DNA of 64,000 bases from Escarpia spicata (Eukaryota; Annelida; Polychaeta; Sabellida; Siboglinidae), in NCBI GenBank assembly GCA_963995525.1, contig OZ023218.1:48266741-48330740 (forward strand), given 5' to 3'. A program made the translations under genes and the position numbers. Below are positions 22,642-35,579 of the stretch, in pieces; the first letter of the stretch is position 1; each line of letters opens with the position of its first letter. The notes under the pieces were generated by a model. It ran no database searches and was not told the origin of the DNA. It worked only from the letters and a program-made list of their open reading frames with translations.

Positions 22642-25600
22642 CTATCGAAACCACGGAGGCAAGTCCATTCTGTCCCAAACTTTAGGCATTTCTTTCCTTG
22701 AGTCGTTCACGGCTTTGCGGAAGTCCTCTGTTGATTTCTCCGATTCTGTTTTCTTACCTTTAAACAGCTCTGGGAATTCAAAGTGTTGACCCTCCGCCTA
22801 CAACATCGGTGGTGCGTACATAATAATTGTCCTGTAATAACCAAGACCAACACAACAGACTGAACAAGGTATGGAATGCCTTTATGAGCCTACTTGCAGT
22901 TTGGCGATCAGCACAGTACAGCACAAGGACAAAACACAGAATTTTCCAAAGTTGCGTGCTGTCAACATTGCTATATGGGGTGGAATTGCTGGAAAATGAC
23001 GGAGCAGGACCTATCCAGACTGTCCACCTTCTGCACAACCTGCCTCAGAAAAATCGTCAGGATCTTCTGGCCAAGAACCATATCCAACCAGGAGTCGCTT
23101 GCCCAATGCCAGCAAGAGGACATGCCCACCATCATTCAAATAAGACGCTGGAGGTGGATTGGACATGTCCCTCGCATGGATGCTTACACCATCACAAAAA
23201 CAGCTTTCTGGTTGATGTCAGAAAGGAAGCGGAAACGTGGGCGCCTAAAGACAACATGGAGGAGAACAGTGGAGGCGGAGCCGAGAGATCAGCTGGGGCA
23301 CCATACAGCGAATGGCCGGAGACAGACAGAGGTGGAGGAACATCATTGCTGCCTTAAACGCCACAGGGCGTAACGGGTAGCAAGTAGATAGTAACCAAGA
23401 TCTCAGTTACGGTTAAGTGCATGTTGAGGGAATTGGATACAAATCTTTAAATTTATTTATATACCAATTTCTAGGATTGCAGTGAAATTCCAATGTTTTC
23501 ACGTTGCATTAAAATGTTTTGGTTGTACAATTGTAAATTAATTTGAGTTTATTTCAGATGTTTAAAATTGATGTATATGTCAATGTACTGGTATTCGTGA
23601 TAAGAAAACTTATGTAATTAAGCACCTATACACTGGACACAATATGAGGCTTATTCTGCAAGCAAAATTCTATTTTTTACATTTGTTAACATGCCGGATC
23701 TTGATCTTGACCACAATGACATTTCATTCACCGGCCAACAACCTAAGTTACTTGTCATTTGGGGAGACATTTCATTTATTACTGTTGACATTTACCAGCA
23801 ATTTCTCTCTGCGCTGGAAGGAGGAACATGTCAGTGATATTATTACAGATGTATGGACAATGATTATAATATATGCACACAACTCAATTGTAACTATTCT
23901 TAAAGAAAAGTTGCACCAAACATTAAGTAATGCAAGACATTTCTCCTCTACATATCAAAATGTTTTTATTTACCAATTGAACTATTGCCATCTTCACATT
24001 GTCCTTTGGTTCAATGTTGTACCCATAAGTTGGATGTTTTCTCTCTTTCCCTGGAACAAACAGCATAGCCACAGGTAAAATTAATACCATTTTAATTATA
24101 CATAATTAATCAATATGTCATATTGTTGACACTATTGATGTAACTACCCCAAAATAATGATACTTTATGGTGACTGCCTCATATGATTACATAATTATTT
24201 TCAAAATGGTAAAGTAACCAGTCCAACATTTGGGAGTCTGTCATATCTCCATTGTATAGTATTATATCTCATAATAATTGTATTATTTTCCTACCTTTAA
24301 AAGTTTACATGCACAGCATTGCAAGCATGTGTGTTTTGTGAGCGTGGTGTCATTAGTATGCATGCATAAATTAAAACAGTAACACACTGTTGTTTGTTCT
24401 GCCACATCAACATGGAAGTTTTAATTTCTACTGTGTACCTCTGATCATTTCTGTAGCCACTGACTGCACCGGCACTTTGTAGATTTTCTCCAGGTAATTT
24501 TTAATGTCGTATTTCGTCATCCTAAAACAGAATGTTCCACTACATAAATGAATTAAGACATAATAATTACGAAGGCGCAAGTTTCATAACCCTTCCCGAA
24601 GCCCTAAGGTTGTAGCAGTATGTCTGACCACATCACTTACATAAATATATACAAAGTTGACTGAATAATTATGAATTTGAATAAAAGCACTATACATAGT
24701 GCATGTAAACATGGTACGTAACAAAATAGGCTCCTCTAAGACTGTCTAAGAAGTTGCTCTCGAGGTGCCACCGTACATACTAAAATAAAATTAATTGGTC
24801 AAGCGAAACTATTCCTCCCAGAAACAAATGTAACATGCGTGAACGAACTTGAACTTGCCCAAGGTTCGACACATCAGCAGGGCTGGGTTCTCTTGATAGT
24901 CTAATGCTCTAACAACTGTGCCACCGCACTCTACATGTAGGTACAACGTGAGTGATGACACCAACAACCTTAAACGTGCGCAAAATAAAATTTTGTATTT
25001 ACAAAAAAAGGTTGTAAGAAATTCTGCTCTAAAGGCACAGGTATTCATATGTTCATCTGAAGATAGTTTACATCAAAAGTGTATGTCGAATGAATGCTTA
25101 CAGATGATACTTGAGAAGCAAATATTATTTAGAGAACAGACAATTTATACTAAATTTCTCAGCAGCAGTTAATACCTGCAAATGAGATGACACCTCAGCT
25201 TCATTTTTGGCCTATTTCTAAAAATAAGTGTATCCACAGTACATGCAATGAGATGATGGAGGGTCACGTCTAATAAGTGTATCCAAGGTACATGCAATGA
25301 GATGACAGAGGGTCATATATAATAAGTGTATCCACTATACATGCAATGAGATGATAGAAGGTCACATCTAATAAGTGTATCCACTATACATGCATTGAGA
25401 TGATAGAGGGTCACATCTAATACATGTATCCACTATACATGCATTGAGATGATAGAGGGTCACATCTAATAAGTGTATCCACTATACATGCAATGAGATG
25501 ATAGAGGGTCACATCTAATAAGTGTATCCAAGGTACATGCAATGAGATGACGGAGGGTCACATCTAATAAGTGTATCCACAGTACATTCAATGAGATGAT

Positions 25601-28600
25601 AGAGGGTCACATCTAATAAGTGTATCCACTATACATGCATTGAGATGATAGAGGGTCACATCTAATAAGTGTATCCACTATACATGCAATGAGATGATAG
25701 AGGGTCACATCTAATAAGTGTATCCAAGGTACATGCAATGAGATGACAGAGGGTCATATCTAATAAGTGTATCCACTATACATGCAATGAGATGATAGAG
25801 GGTCACATCTAATAAGTGTATCCAAGGTACATGCAATGAGATGACGGAGGGTCACATCTAATAAGTGTATCCACAGTACATGCAGTGAGATGATAGAGGG
25901 TCACATCTAATAAGTGTATCCACTATACATGCAATGAGATGACACAGGATCATATCTAATAAGTGTATCCACTATACATGCAATGAGATGATAGAGGGTC
26001 ACATCTAATAAGTGTATCCACTATACATGCAATGAGATGACACAGGGTCATATCTAATAAGTGTATCCACTATACATGCAATGAGATAATAGAGGGTCAC
26101 ATCTATTTTTTTGTAGCAGTGTACAGCTTGTAGTTTAACATCATACTACTTACATATAGTATATTTTGTGCACAGTGTATACATATATTTATGTACTATA
26201 ATATAGGCTAGGGCATTTACATAACTTTTTAATTTGTGTCAATCTGCATAATATTCAACATACATAGAGAATATTATACAGGTAATATTTGGGCCAAATT
26301 CCTTTAGGCTAGGTTTAACATAATTGAGATATACTGTTATGTTCGATTTTGAAAATTTTAAATGTACAAGCAACATAGTAATTTTGAAAAATGACATTTA
26401 GATCAATATAAATGTGGACAAATGGAATATTATAGTATATATAGACAATACAACATGTTTAATTTAGTTAAATTGGTATGTCTTAACTTTATTTAAGTTT
26501 TAGCAAAACACAATATTCAGCATGACAACATTTTATGTATAAATTCACATCATATTTAATATTCCCAGAGACTATTACATAAGCAAAAGTATGCAAAATA
26601 TTGTTGGGCTAGGCTGAACAGAAATTTAGATACACTGCTCTGCAAATAGTAAAAGGTGTAACTGAAAAGGTGTGATGTCATATATTAAAACAATGCATAG
26701 CTAATGTTTTATTTACAAAAAAAACACCCATGCACAATCTCAATGTTAACAATCAGTCAACAAACAGAAAAAAGTAACTATCACTAGTTTCAGCATGAAC
26801 ACCTTCATGTGCTGGCGGGTCATTGCATACTGAGGGGGAGTCGGTTGTTTTAACGCACACATTACGCAATTATTCAGTACTATTGTTCAGCCATGTTATA
26901 CTAAATGTCGTTAGGTATCATTATATATCGGTAAATTAACACATAAAGAGTGTATGAATAAAGCATTTTTCTAATCACACATGCAGGCTCTGGTCTATCG
27001 ACTTGTTTGGCGGCCCCACAGATCAAAACGTATTTTAATAATTTTTGCACGCTTCACGATTAAGAATTAAATGACAGATCTAACTGTGGAAGTCTCCAGG
27101 TGATCAGACTTTAAGTTTTGAAGATATGAACAAAATAAGGACTACTTGGCGATATATGTATAGTCGAGACATTACACGAAAGTCCGTCACGAACAGGGTC
27201 TACTGACTTGCGAAGGTTGGCGCCTCCTCAGATCAAAACGTATTTTAATAATTTTGCACACATCACATGAGAACAAATTTAACGGCAAATTTAATGGTAG
27301 AAGTCTTCCGACAATCGGACTGTAAGTTTTGAAGATATGAACAAACTAAGGACTGCTTGACGATATGTATAGTCGAGGCACTGCGCGAAAGTCCATCACT
27401 CTGATCTGTCTACTTTCAAAGGCCGGCGCTTCCTCAAATCAACGTATTTTTTTTTAAAGAATTTAACGGCGATCGGGATAGGTGTCGAGATATGGGCGCC
27501 TGAACAGTCGAACTGTGGTGTGATGTCTGCAAGTCGAACTGTGGTGTGATGTCTGCAAGCACCCCGATTTTGAATTTGTATCTCATTCCCAATTGTGGGA
27601 CGCACTGTTGGGTTGTTGAAAAATTGAACCGCGCACGTGGCTCAATCGGGATAGGGATGTGTTTCAAGATCGGGACGCTTGCAGACACTCTCAAATTAAT
27701 ATTCATCGTGTCTGTAGCCACAAGTAGGGTTACGATGCAAATATAGCAGAGCGTCGTGTAAAAAAGACGGTGTTCTTTTTGCCTTTTCTGGGTACTAGGG
27801 CGTCACTGAAGAAGGGCAGGGCATAACGCCATACAAATTCAACCTAGGCAGAACACTGTATTCTGACATGCACTTACTGGGGATGTACTTCAAAGCGTAC
27901 AGAGCCTTGGGGAACCTTCTCTTCAGGCTTGACCAACTTCATCCAGAAGAGAGGCATAAACACTCTCAACTGGGGGTTACCCTTCCAGTAGAGAGGGTAC
28001 TGGGGAATAGTTCTCTTCCATAGAGGGCTGTAAACACAAATAGATGATGCTAATGGGATATCAATAAACACATTTAACAAAAATGCCAGTCTCATAATCA
28101 CATATTTCTTTCTTTGGCTTAAATTTATTCATTTTAAAATATAATGCTCGTATTACTAAATTAAACATTTTGAAAGTACAGCATTTAAAAAGCCTGAAAT
28201 AGTGTTCGCAATTTGAAAGGTGCAGCCGCAAAATGTTCAAATTGTGAACAAAACATGCTGTTATTCACACTTCCTGCGAAGGCATGCATCCCAAACCGCA
28301 AGTTTGTTGTTCCTATGCTCCTGGCCGTCAAGTGAGACTAGGTACAACTGATTCAGTGTACTTCCTGCTAATAATTTCCACACATGGCTGATTCTGGGTA
28401 ACAGAACATACAGCATGGTGTTAACATGAATCTACCAAATACGTTATCATATATCAAATAATCATCAATCGTTTAATTTATCTATAACAATAATAACTTA
28501 TCCTTGGCTGTGGTTCGCTGGTTATTCAACATACAATAGTGATTTGTAGGTTATTAAAAAACAATGCAGTGGTTCATTGGTTATTCACCATACAATGTAT

Positions 28601-30044
28601 GCAAAGTGGCTGGCTACCAAATTAAAAGCCAGCGTAGCTGCTTCAACCCAGGCTTTGTGTTATGGCAAGGGTATGCATGGTAAGTTGAGGAGTGTGTGTT
28701 TCTACATATTGCATGTGTATGACGTCAGACCCATACATAATCCACTCCAGTAATAAATTTTAGTCTTACTCTAGATAGCATTAAATGGAACAAATTTGAA
28801 ATGTGCCTTTCTGGCACAGTTCCTCCTGTGTAAATGGCACGTTATGAAAAACAAATGTATAGAAATACTATGGTGGTTACTGAATGTCACTTTTGAATAT
28901 TAAGTTATTAGATGTGAATCATTACTTGTATCGGCAGAGCGAAAGGTACGACTAGGTTTGAGATATGTTCAACCTATGCTCCTATTGGGCAGACAACTAT
29001 GTATAAATTTTTAAACCTAAGGCAACATAAAATAATCACCGGTTTCTCATCAGTGTATGCATTTAAAAACCTGCGCTTTGTTTTTATTTTTGTTATATGA
29101 TTATTCATATAAATATGTGTTTCGGTGCAATAAGTGAAAATTATGATTCCTATCAGGTCAGTGGAATTTTTCTACGGATATGTGGATAGGAAGTTGTTGA
29201 ATTGTAAAGTATAATTCTTTGGTCTTGAAAGTTGCAAATAACTCCATCAGCTTAATATTATAACTACTCCCTCTCATTTACTTTTAACAAAGTTCTGATG
29301 AAAAACCAGGAATTAGTTTTATATAGCCTAAATAATAATAGTAAATAAAAAGCACTGTTTGACCACGATGCCTTTAGGCTTTACTAGCTTTAGTTTAGAC
29401 TTTTAGTTTTGCCTTTTTATTCTTCAAATTATCCTCCTCACTCACTGTCACTGTGTCAGTCAGTGTCACTGCTTCTGGTTTGGCATGCCAGACAGTAGGC
29501 ACTATGGTTATGTGCAGTCACAATCGTTTCATGCCAGAGTGTAATAGAAAGACATTAATTATGACATGGTGTAATTAACTAAAATAAACGTCACATAGTT
29601 CTCATTCTCACAAAGGACTGTAAATGAATGGAACAGATTATCTCCTGATTGTGTTGGTGCTAGTAGCGTGAATATGTTTAAAAATAAAATCGACACACAC
29701 CTTAAAAAGGCGGGATACATGTAGATAAAAAGTATTGGACTCTCGATAAGCCAAAAGGCTTCCTTGTCCAACTGCCATCCAGAGTCATTTTCTGGATGGC
29801 AATCTTGTTAAATCTTGTTAAATATGTAGAGTAAAATGACCCAAGAGTCTTGGGCCAAGTACACGTTTTATCGCCCACATGTGAATGTCATGTAAAAAAC
29901 GACAGGTAATTGAATCGTTATCGCGCGATGTCTTCATAGATTTACATCGCAAACATCAACGTTTTCAAAATAATCCAAAGAAATAAAAAACTAAAATAAC
30001 ATACATATATTTTGCAAATTTAGGCAACTTGTAACTCGACATTT
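22642..30044 (-). CDS. MRPL23: Mitochondrial large-subunit ribosomal protein L23 (uL23m)
   Basis: Five minus-strand exons with matching phases: 30044-30007, 28027-27878, 24521-24439, 24050-23974 and 22797-22642 (stop TAG 22644-22642). They total 504 nt, or 167 residues, near the family size. Exon 2 gives PQYPLYWKGNPQLRVFMPLF and FWMKLVKPEEKVP, the uL23m N-terminal signature. Exon 3 gives MTKYDIKNYLEKIYKVPV, the classic L23 helix. Exon 4 gives KHPTYGYNIEPKDNVKMAIV. Exon 5 gives GQHFEFPELF and ends in LPPWFR, like the PxWF end of animal L23m. The product binds the mitochondrial 23S-like rRNA near the exit tunnel. The 38-nt first exon (MSSYKLPKFAKY) was chosen because its ATG, donor GTATGT and phase fit, and it lies about 60 bp from a TCTCGCGAGA promoter motif. 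That exon is the least certain part. Confidence 0.94.
22840..23380 (+). mobile_element. LINE reverse transcriptase C-terminal fragment
   Basis: Plus-strand fragment in MRPL23 intron 4. One frame gives RIFQSCVLSTLLYGVELL, and after a frameshift (about 22990) another gives MTEQDLSRLSTFCTTCLRKI, RRWRWIGHVPRMD, KRKRGRLKTTWRRTVEAE. This is the standard C-terminal region of RTE/jockey-like LINE polyproteins. It is 5'-truncated and dead, and inserted antisense to MRPL23. Confidence 0.8.
24810..24935 (-). repeat. tRNA-derived SINE copy
   Basis: Minus-strand GGTGGCACAGTTGTTAGAGC (box A) followed by ATTAGACTATCAAGAGAACC and a degenerate box B. The downstream ACCTTGGGCAAGTTCAAG resembles the SINE at 17300-17490. 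Located in MRPL23 intron 2. Confidence 0.65.
25205..26108. repeat. 49-bp minisatellite, about 18 copies
   Basis: Tandem unit of 49 bp around AATAAGTGTATCCACTATAC plus ATGCAATGAGATGATAGAGG plus GTCACATCT. Copies are 90% or more alike by eye, with two main variants (CACTATAC and CAAGGTAC). In MRPL23 intron 2. No coding role. Confidence 0.93.
26109..26985. other. AT-rich MRPL23 intron, nothing recognised
   Basis: Very AT-rich intronic sequence without recognisable elements. Confidence 0.5.
26990..27470. repeat. About 205-bp tandem repeat, 2.3 diverged copies
   Basis: Three starts at about 26993, 27196 and 27405 share CAGATCAAAACGTATTTTAA preceded by a GGTCTAC-TGACTTG-like segment. The first two copies also share TAAGTTTTGAAGATATGAAC and CGATATRTATAGTCGAG. 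A separate short direct repeat of GTCGAACTGTGGTGTGATGT occurs at about 27506 and 27534. Confidence 0.75.
28190..28430. repeat. Dispersed repeat, copy 2
   Basis: Partner of 22145-22375, located in MRPL23 intron 1. Confidence 0.55.
28431..29540. other. MRPL23 intron 1, nothing recognised
   Basis: AT-rich intronic sequence. A short local repeat around GGTTATTCAMCATACAAT occurs at 28520 and 28580. Confidence 0.45.
29585..29850 (+). mobile_element. LINE 3' end fragment
   Basis: Plus-strand frame with VNEWNRLSPDCVGASSVNMF followed by KNKIDTHLKKAGYM, the C-terminal end of jockey/CR1-like LINE ORF2, then a short 3' UTR with GACTGCCATCCAGA-type sequence. It lies in MRPL23 intron 1. Confidence 0.65.
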
Positions 30045-30180
30045 TGACTGTCACGATCACGCACTCCGAAGTGGCCTAGGCTAGAGTGAACACGAGATGC
30101 ACCAATTCTCGCGAGACCCAGCGGGAGTTGGATTAGTTCCGGTTCAAGAATTTATGCTTGGAACGTCAAGTAAGTAAATG
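30045..30180. promoter_or_regulatory. MRPL23 promoter, possibly bidirectional, with TCTCGCGAGA
   Basis: The palindrome TCTCGCGAGA at 30105-30114 is a known core element of housekeeping, often bidirectional, promoters in animals. It lies about 60 bp upstream of the MRPL23 start codon in a locally GC-richer patch. On the other side, CAA|GTAAGT at 30167-30175 could be the donor of a non-coding first exon running plus, towards the Bcl-G-like gene. That second role is inference. Confidence 0.55.
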
Positions 30181-31370
30181 TGTGTAGGTGTTTCAAAACA
30201 ATGTTTTTACACCATCCTTGCTTTTTTATACCCGGATATCTGTTCGTTAGTAATATGAGAAACCAGTGTTGTAAACACCGACGAAGTTTTTTCAACTACA
30301 TGCCAATAATAGAACAATTAAACGTCAACAGGTCAAGTTGGATCGAATGTTTGAATGTTGTTTATTCGGTGCAAAAAGTCACAGCGCCTGTAGTGTAGCC
30401 GTAGGCGTAGACGTAGTAATAATAGTAAACACAAATGACACAGTACAGAGTACTACACATCCGTTACCGTGGTCACCCCGTCTATCCACTAAACTCTACC
30501 GGTATCATCCGGTTCAAATTATAAATACTTGAGTAACGTTTTACCACGGAGAAACACAAAAAGTATCTAATCCATCGACTACAGTACAGTCTACACAGAC
30601 ACAGTCACAGACACAGACGTAAATGTGACCGGACCCGGACGATATTATTTCAACATTTGCCAGTTAAATATACAAACAACCTGGAAGTGGCTAATCAATA
30701 CTGCAGTATACTATTGTAAGTAGTCATGTAAGACAGTGGTGTAGATTATTCAGTTGTGTTGAATTACTGTCAAAGTGCTATTTTGAAAGCCTACAAGTAC
30801 AAGGTATGTATTTTAATAATTTATTCTTCTGGCCAGTGGAGGTCTACTTATGTCCCATGTCTAAAGTTTCCATATATCTTCATATACATATTATATACTT
30901 CCAAAACAAAGGGCATGTCAAGAAGATCTAAACATAAAAAAGTAAACCATAATTTGAAGGTACACTGTCTTCTTAAATAATGTTTTTTGTTATAGAAAAA
31001 AGAATATTTGTTTCATTTGGGATGTTGATTCATCAGAAACAATAATATAATAAGTTAAACCAGGTTAAACATTTAGTTCATCATTCCCTTGTTATTGTTT
31101 TTTTATAATTCTAGATTTAGTATATATATTATTATCATTTAAAGACATTTTACATGTTGTACGTTGGTTTTGTTACTAACTTTGTTTTAGCAACATTTAG
31201 GTTACCAGAGTTAACTAACATGTTAATTGGTCAAGATTCATATAATCTCATGAGATGTATTGTGTCTAGCCTCAAACAAATGGTCATAAACTCTTACATG
31301 TGTTGACATGGTGACAACAGTGATCAGCCATTATTAGATACCTTACCTTAGGACTGTTCTGATCGCAGGA
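30181..31370. other. Intergenic or intronic, no gene recognised
   Basis: Between the MRPL23 promoter and the next LINE. Short open frames have no recognisable product. If the Bcl-G-like gene starts at about 30.1 kb, this is its first intron. Confidence 0.4.
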
Positions 31371-31379
31371 TCCTCTCGG

Positions 31380-33170
31380 TTCCTCAATGATCAGATCATT
31401 TTTGGGGGATCTAATATTAAAAGTTTATGGTTTCCGGTTCCAGTGTTTAATGGTAATGGGGCTTCATAGTCGTATAGTATCTCCTGGGTTGCCCAGAATT
31501 TATCAAGGCGGTTTTTAAATTAATTTATTGATTTAGCTTGTATTACTGAATCAAGTAAACTGTTCCATGGTTCAACCACTCAAAGGGGGAATGCATTTTT
31601 TAGTTTAGTTTTGCTCTTTGGTTGAATAGTTTGAGTGAGTGTCCTCTGCTACTGGATCGTAATGCCACATCCTCCCATTTAGGGAGGTTTGATGCAGATT
31701 TTTGTTCATATATGTCATGCATTATTTTATAGACTTCAATCGTATCTCATCTTAATCTACAATGTGCTAATGTGGGTAACTTAAGTAATTTAAGTCTTTT
31801 AATATATAATAAATCCCTCATACCAGGTACCGTTAGTTCTTTTGTGGCTCTTCTCTGGACATTTTCTATGGCTATTTTATGTTTTGTCGTATATAGATAC
31901 CATACTGCTATTGCATAATCTAGGTGGGATCTAACCATAGTCTTGTATAGTGGCAAGAAAGTGTATGTATCTAAGAATTGAAAAGTTCTTCTGATTACTT
32001 TTGTCATTCTGGTTGCTTTATTAACCACTTGGTTGATGTGATCATCGAATGAAAGTTTTGAATTAATAATTACTCCGAAATCTTTTTGTTTATCTGTGGT
32101 GATCAGAGCATGTTTAACATTATTTGTTGCCATGACATTTTTACAAAAATGTCACATATTATTTTGTCCAGTTTCCATATATAGACATTTATTAGGATGG
32201 AATTTTAACAACCACTTGTCGGTCCATTATTCTGGTATGCTTAAATCATGTTGAAATATATCCTGATCATCTATACATATCATTGATCTAAATATCTTTA
32301 TGTCATCAGCAAATAGAAATGTGAATTTGTTAGATCTGGGAGGTCATTAATATATAGAACAAAAAGTGAAGGTCCCAGGTCGGAACCCTGGGGTATCCCT
32401 GATCTGATATTACCTCTTTCAACTAGACTCATCTCCATTTATTGAAACTTGTTATTTTCTATCTTTGATGAATTATTCTATCCAGTTAATCAGGTCTTCT
32501 GAAATGTTGAAGCTTTTTAATTTACTAATTAACCTTTTGTGTGGCACAGTGTCAAAGGCTTTTTTTAAATCCATATATGTATACATAACATCGGTGTGGT
32601 TGACCTTATCTATTTCTTTAGTCCAGTCATATATTATTTTGATTAGTTTTAGAACGGTTGATCAGCCAGATATAAATCCATAATGTTTTTGGCTGAATAG
32701 ATTATTGACTTTCATGTAGTTTGTAATGTGGTTTCTGATAATTTTGTCCATACTTTTACAAACTGTGCTTATTAAACTTATTTGGCGGTAGTTACTAGCT
32801 ATTTTCTTGTTTAAATTGCTGATATTTTAGCCTCTTTCCAGTCATCGGAAATGCAGGAAGTTTTAATCGACGTTTCAAAAATTTGTTTTAAGGGCTGACA
32901 AATACTTTCAGACAACTCATTTAGTAGCCTGGCACCTATTCCATCTGGGCCAGGCGATATGCTAATGTTAAGTTGTTTTAACAGCAGTAACATTTATTTT
33001 CAGTTTTTAGTTTGTCCATCACATGTTTATTGTTTACTTTAGGTATGGTTGGTATAGGTCCTGACTGTTCTTTGGTGAATACACTGAAGAAGTAGTCAAC
33101 AAGTATATTTGCTTTTTCTCCATCCACTGCTTTTTCTACCTCAGGAAATATGTGTATTTTAAATTACTAG
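31380..33170 (-). mobile_element. Degenerate jockey/CR1-like LINE
   Basis: On the minus strand, 33000-32811 encodes an RT start (SPGPDGIGARLLNELSESIC, DDWKEAKISAI). 32720-32160 has scattered RT remnants, for example the region specifying a 'QGSDLGPSLF'-like turn near 32390. 32133-31747 encodes KDFGVIINSKLSFDDHINQV, then FLPLYKTMVRSHLDYAIAVW and IENVQRRATKEL. Many frameshifts. 5'-truncated. Confidence 0.8.
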
Positions 33171-33325
33171 CCAATATATTTGCACTACAGGTTATGTAGT
33201 CACTTGCCATACAAGTGGGTGTTTTATGTACATATTATAAGTGCATTGACATATTTACTCAGATGCACTGTGCTGTTTGTGTCTAAAGGGTAATAGATTT
33301 TATATATGCATTATGATATATATAT

Positions 33326-34655
33326 TATGGTAGTAATAATAATAATGTATTTATTTCAGACACTCATCATGTCCATATATACAAGTACATCAATAAAAGT
33401 ATGTAAATAAATATAAAAATACATCGATAAGAACAATATGTTTAAAAATTATATAAATCCCGAACCCACTGGTGCCGCAGTTTCGAAGTACAATAAATGT
33501 CGCTAGTTTTAATGCTATAAATAACGGGATTCAAAGACATGTCAATCCTATTCATTATGCTAAAAATAGCCTTTCTGATTGCACATTTACCCGAGCTGAC
33601 ATTAGCTGTAGCAAACATGTGGCTAGCGCTACATCTCATTGGCAAATTGTTCAATATTCTGAAAGAGTTATTATATGCAACAACGAATTGCAGAAAATTA
33701 ACTTTTCTAAAGTTCACCCATAACGCACACATGTAGATATTACCAAAATACGCTGTAAATAGCTTATTTTTTACAGCAGTTGAACAAAAGTGAAACTTTT
33801 GACGTAACATATTACTCTTGGCATACAAAAGTCTCACTTTGGCTTGCATGTCAGACTCATCAGACAAGTTATTAGAAATGACATGTCCAAGATATTTACA
33901 AGAGGTGGCAAAGTTTAGCTTCTTTCCTCCTAATGTCATTTCTTTAGACAGATTTGACATTCTAGATTTAAAGTATATGACCTGGGATTTACCCGCATTG
34001 TATTGCACGTCATGCTCACATCCATATGAGTAACACATGTCAAGTAGTGTTTGTAGTCCTTTAGCAGAAGGTGCAAACAGAAGTAGATCATCGGCGTATA
34101 TAAGGTGATTAACAACAATGTTACCAAAACTACAACCGATTTATTTTTTTGTGCAGTTGTATACTCAGATTATCCATATAAATGTTAAAAAGCAAAGGAG
34201 ATAACTTCCCACTTTGCTTAACACCATTGCCTACCAAGAAGAAGTCCGAGTAGGTATTTCCCCATCGTATGCATACACATTGATTATTGAATTCATTGCT
34301 GAGTACTCTTAAGATATAGTTCGGTACATTTCGTTGTTCTAGTTTCGTTAAAAGTTTATATCGGTTGACACGATCAAACGCCTTTGATGCGTCTAAAAAC
34401 GCGACATGCATAGCTGAACCATGTTCAGTGTAGAACCTTAATAATTCCTTAAATGCAAACACGCATAACTCTGTTCCATGTTTAGGCTTAAAGCCAAATT
34501 GATTAGGAGTGGTTTCCAAGTACATTTCCATTCTGTTAAAAAGAACAGTGTCTATTATCTTCGAAAATATGTTCGATAGACATATTGGCCTATAATTCCC
34601 TTTGTCATTTACTCTTCTCGGTAGTAAATGACGCATTACTTTTTTCAAAAATTAC
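33326..34655 (-). mobile_element. 5'-truncated LINE with nearly intact reverse transcriptase
   Basis: The minus-strand frame 34648-34130 encodes the RT (RRVNDKGNYRPICLSNIFSK, TPNQFGFKPKHGTELCVFAF, HVAFLDASKAFDRVNRYKLL, GVKQSGKLSPLLFNIYMDNL). One frameshift near the T-run at 34141-34150 leads into the frame ending at 33442. That frame starts with an intact catalytic YADD (LIYADDLLLFAPSAKG) and continues KYLGHVISNNLSDESD. A (TAA/ATT)n tail lies at 33326-33360. This is the youngest-looking LINE here. The EN domain is missing, consistent with 5' truncation. Confidence 0.85.
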
Positions 34656-35579
34656 ATTATCTGTAGCGTGATTTTGGTAAGCTACATTAGATGAATCATG
34701 AAGTATAAATAAATTAGATCTTCAAAGTGCTATTACAAGTACTTTTGAAACATAAATGGTCATACTGATGATCAACAATGTTGTTTTAATAATTTATCAT
34801 TCATGTCTTCAACAACACACTAGTTATATTCATAGTCGGATTTAAGGTAAAAACTATTAAGTTATGTGATGGTTCAAATAGTAGACACAAATGTGTTGTT
34901 GTGTATTTCAAATTGGCAGTCACAGTGAATGGACTGAGTGATGAAAGCAAGTACATTCAGGACTGTTACATAACAGTAAGTCCATCCAGGACTGTTACAT
35001 AACAGTGATCACTCACAGATTAGCCTATTCACTGGATCCTAAAGTAGGGACTGTTCAAACAATTGCCTGCTTCTGATTGGAATCTTTCTTTGATATTGAT
35101 TCATTGTGTGTAAACAGGGAATCTTACACAGTGAAACTGCAGCTCAAGATTAGGACATTTACCAAACTTTGGAAGAGTTTAAAGAGTGAGTGAGTGAGTT
35201 TATTCAGTAAAATTACATAGATGCAAAAAGTACAGAATATAGTTTCACATGTATAACAGTACCGGGGTTAACACATGGAAGCACACAGAAGTAAACTTTT
35301 TTCCAATGTGGTGACGGGTCCTCCAAAAATATATATTAAAAATAAATAAATAAAATACAAGAAATCTATGGTCTTAACGTTAAAGAAGATATGAAAACAT
35401 AAACACGTGAGTATTCTAATAAAATATGTAAACTATTTTGATAAAGCTATTATCCTACACATGACAAAATATAGTAATACACCCGATTTAAGTTTAAAAA
35501 CTAGATTAATAATTTTAAGGCATGGCATAAAGGTTTTGTTCCTGGGCAACCAAAAAACTATATAACATAGACTTCACCT

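Noticed and set aside
25205..26108. Regular 49-bp repeats considered as a CRISPR-like array
   Set aside because: The units are directly tandem with no unique spacers, and this is a eukaryotic intron. It is a minisatellite.
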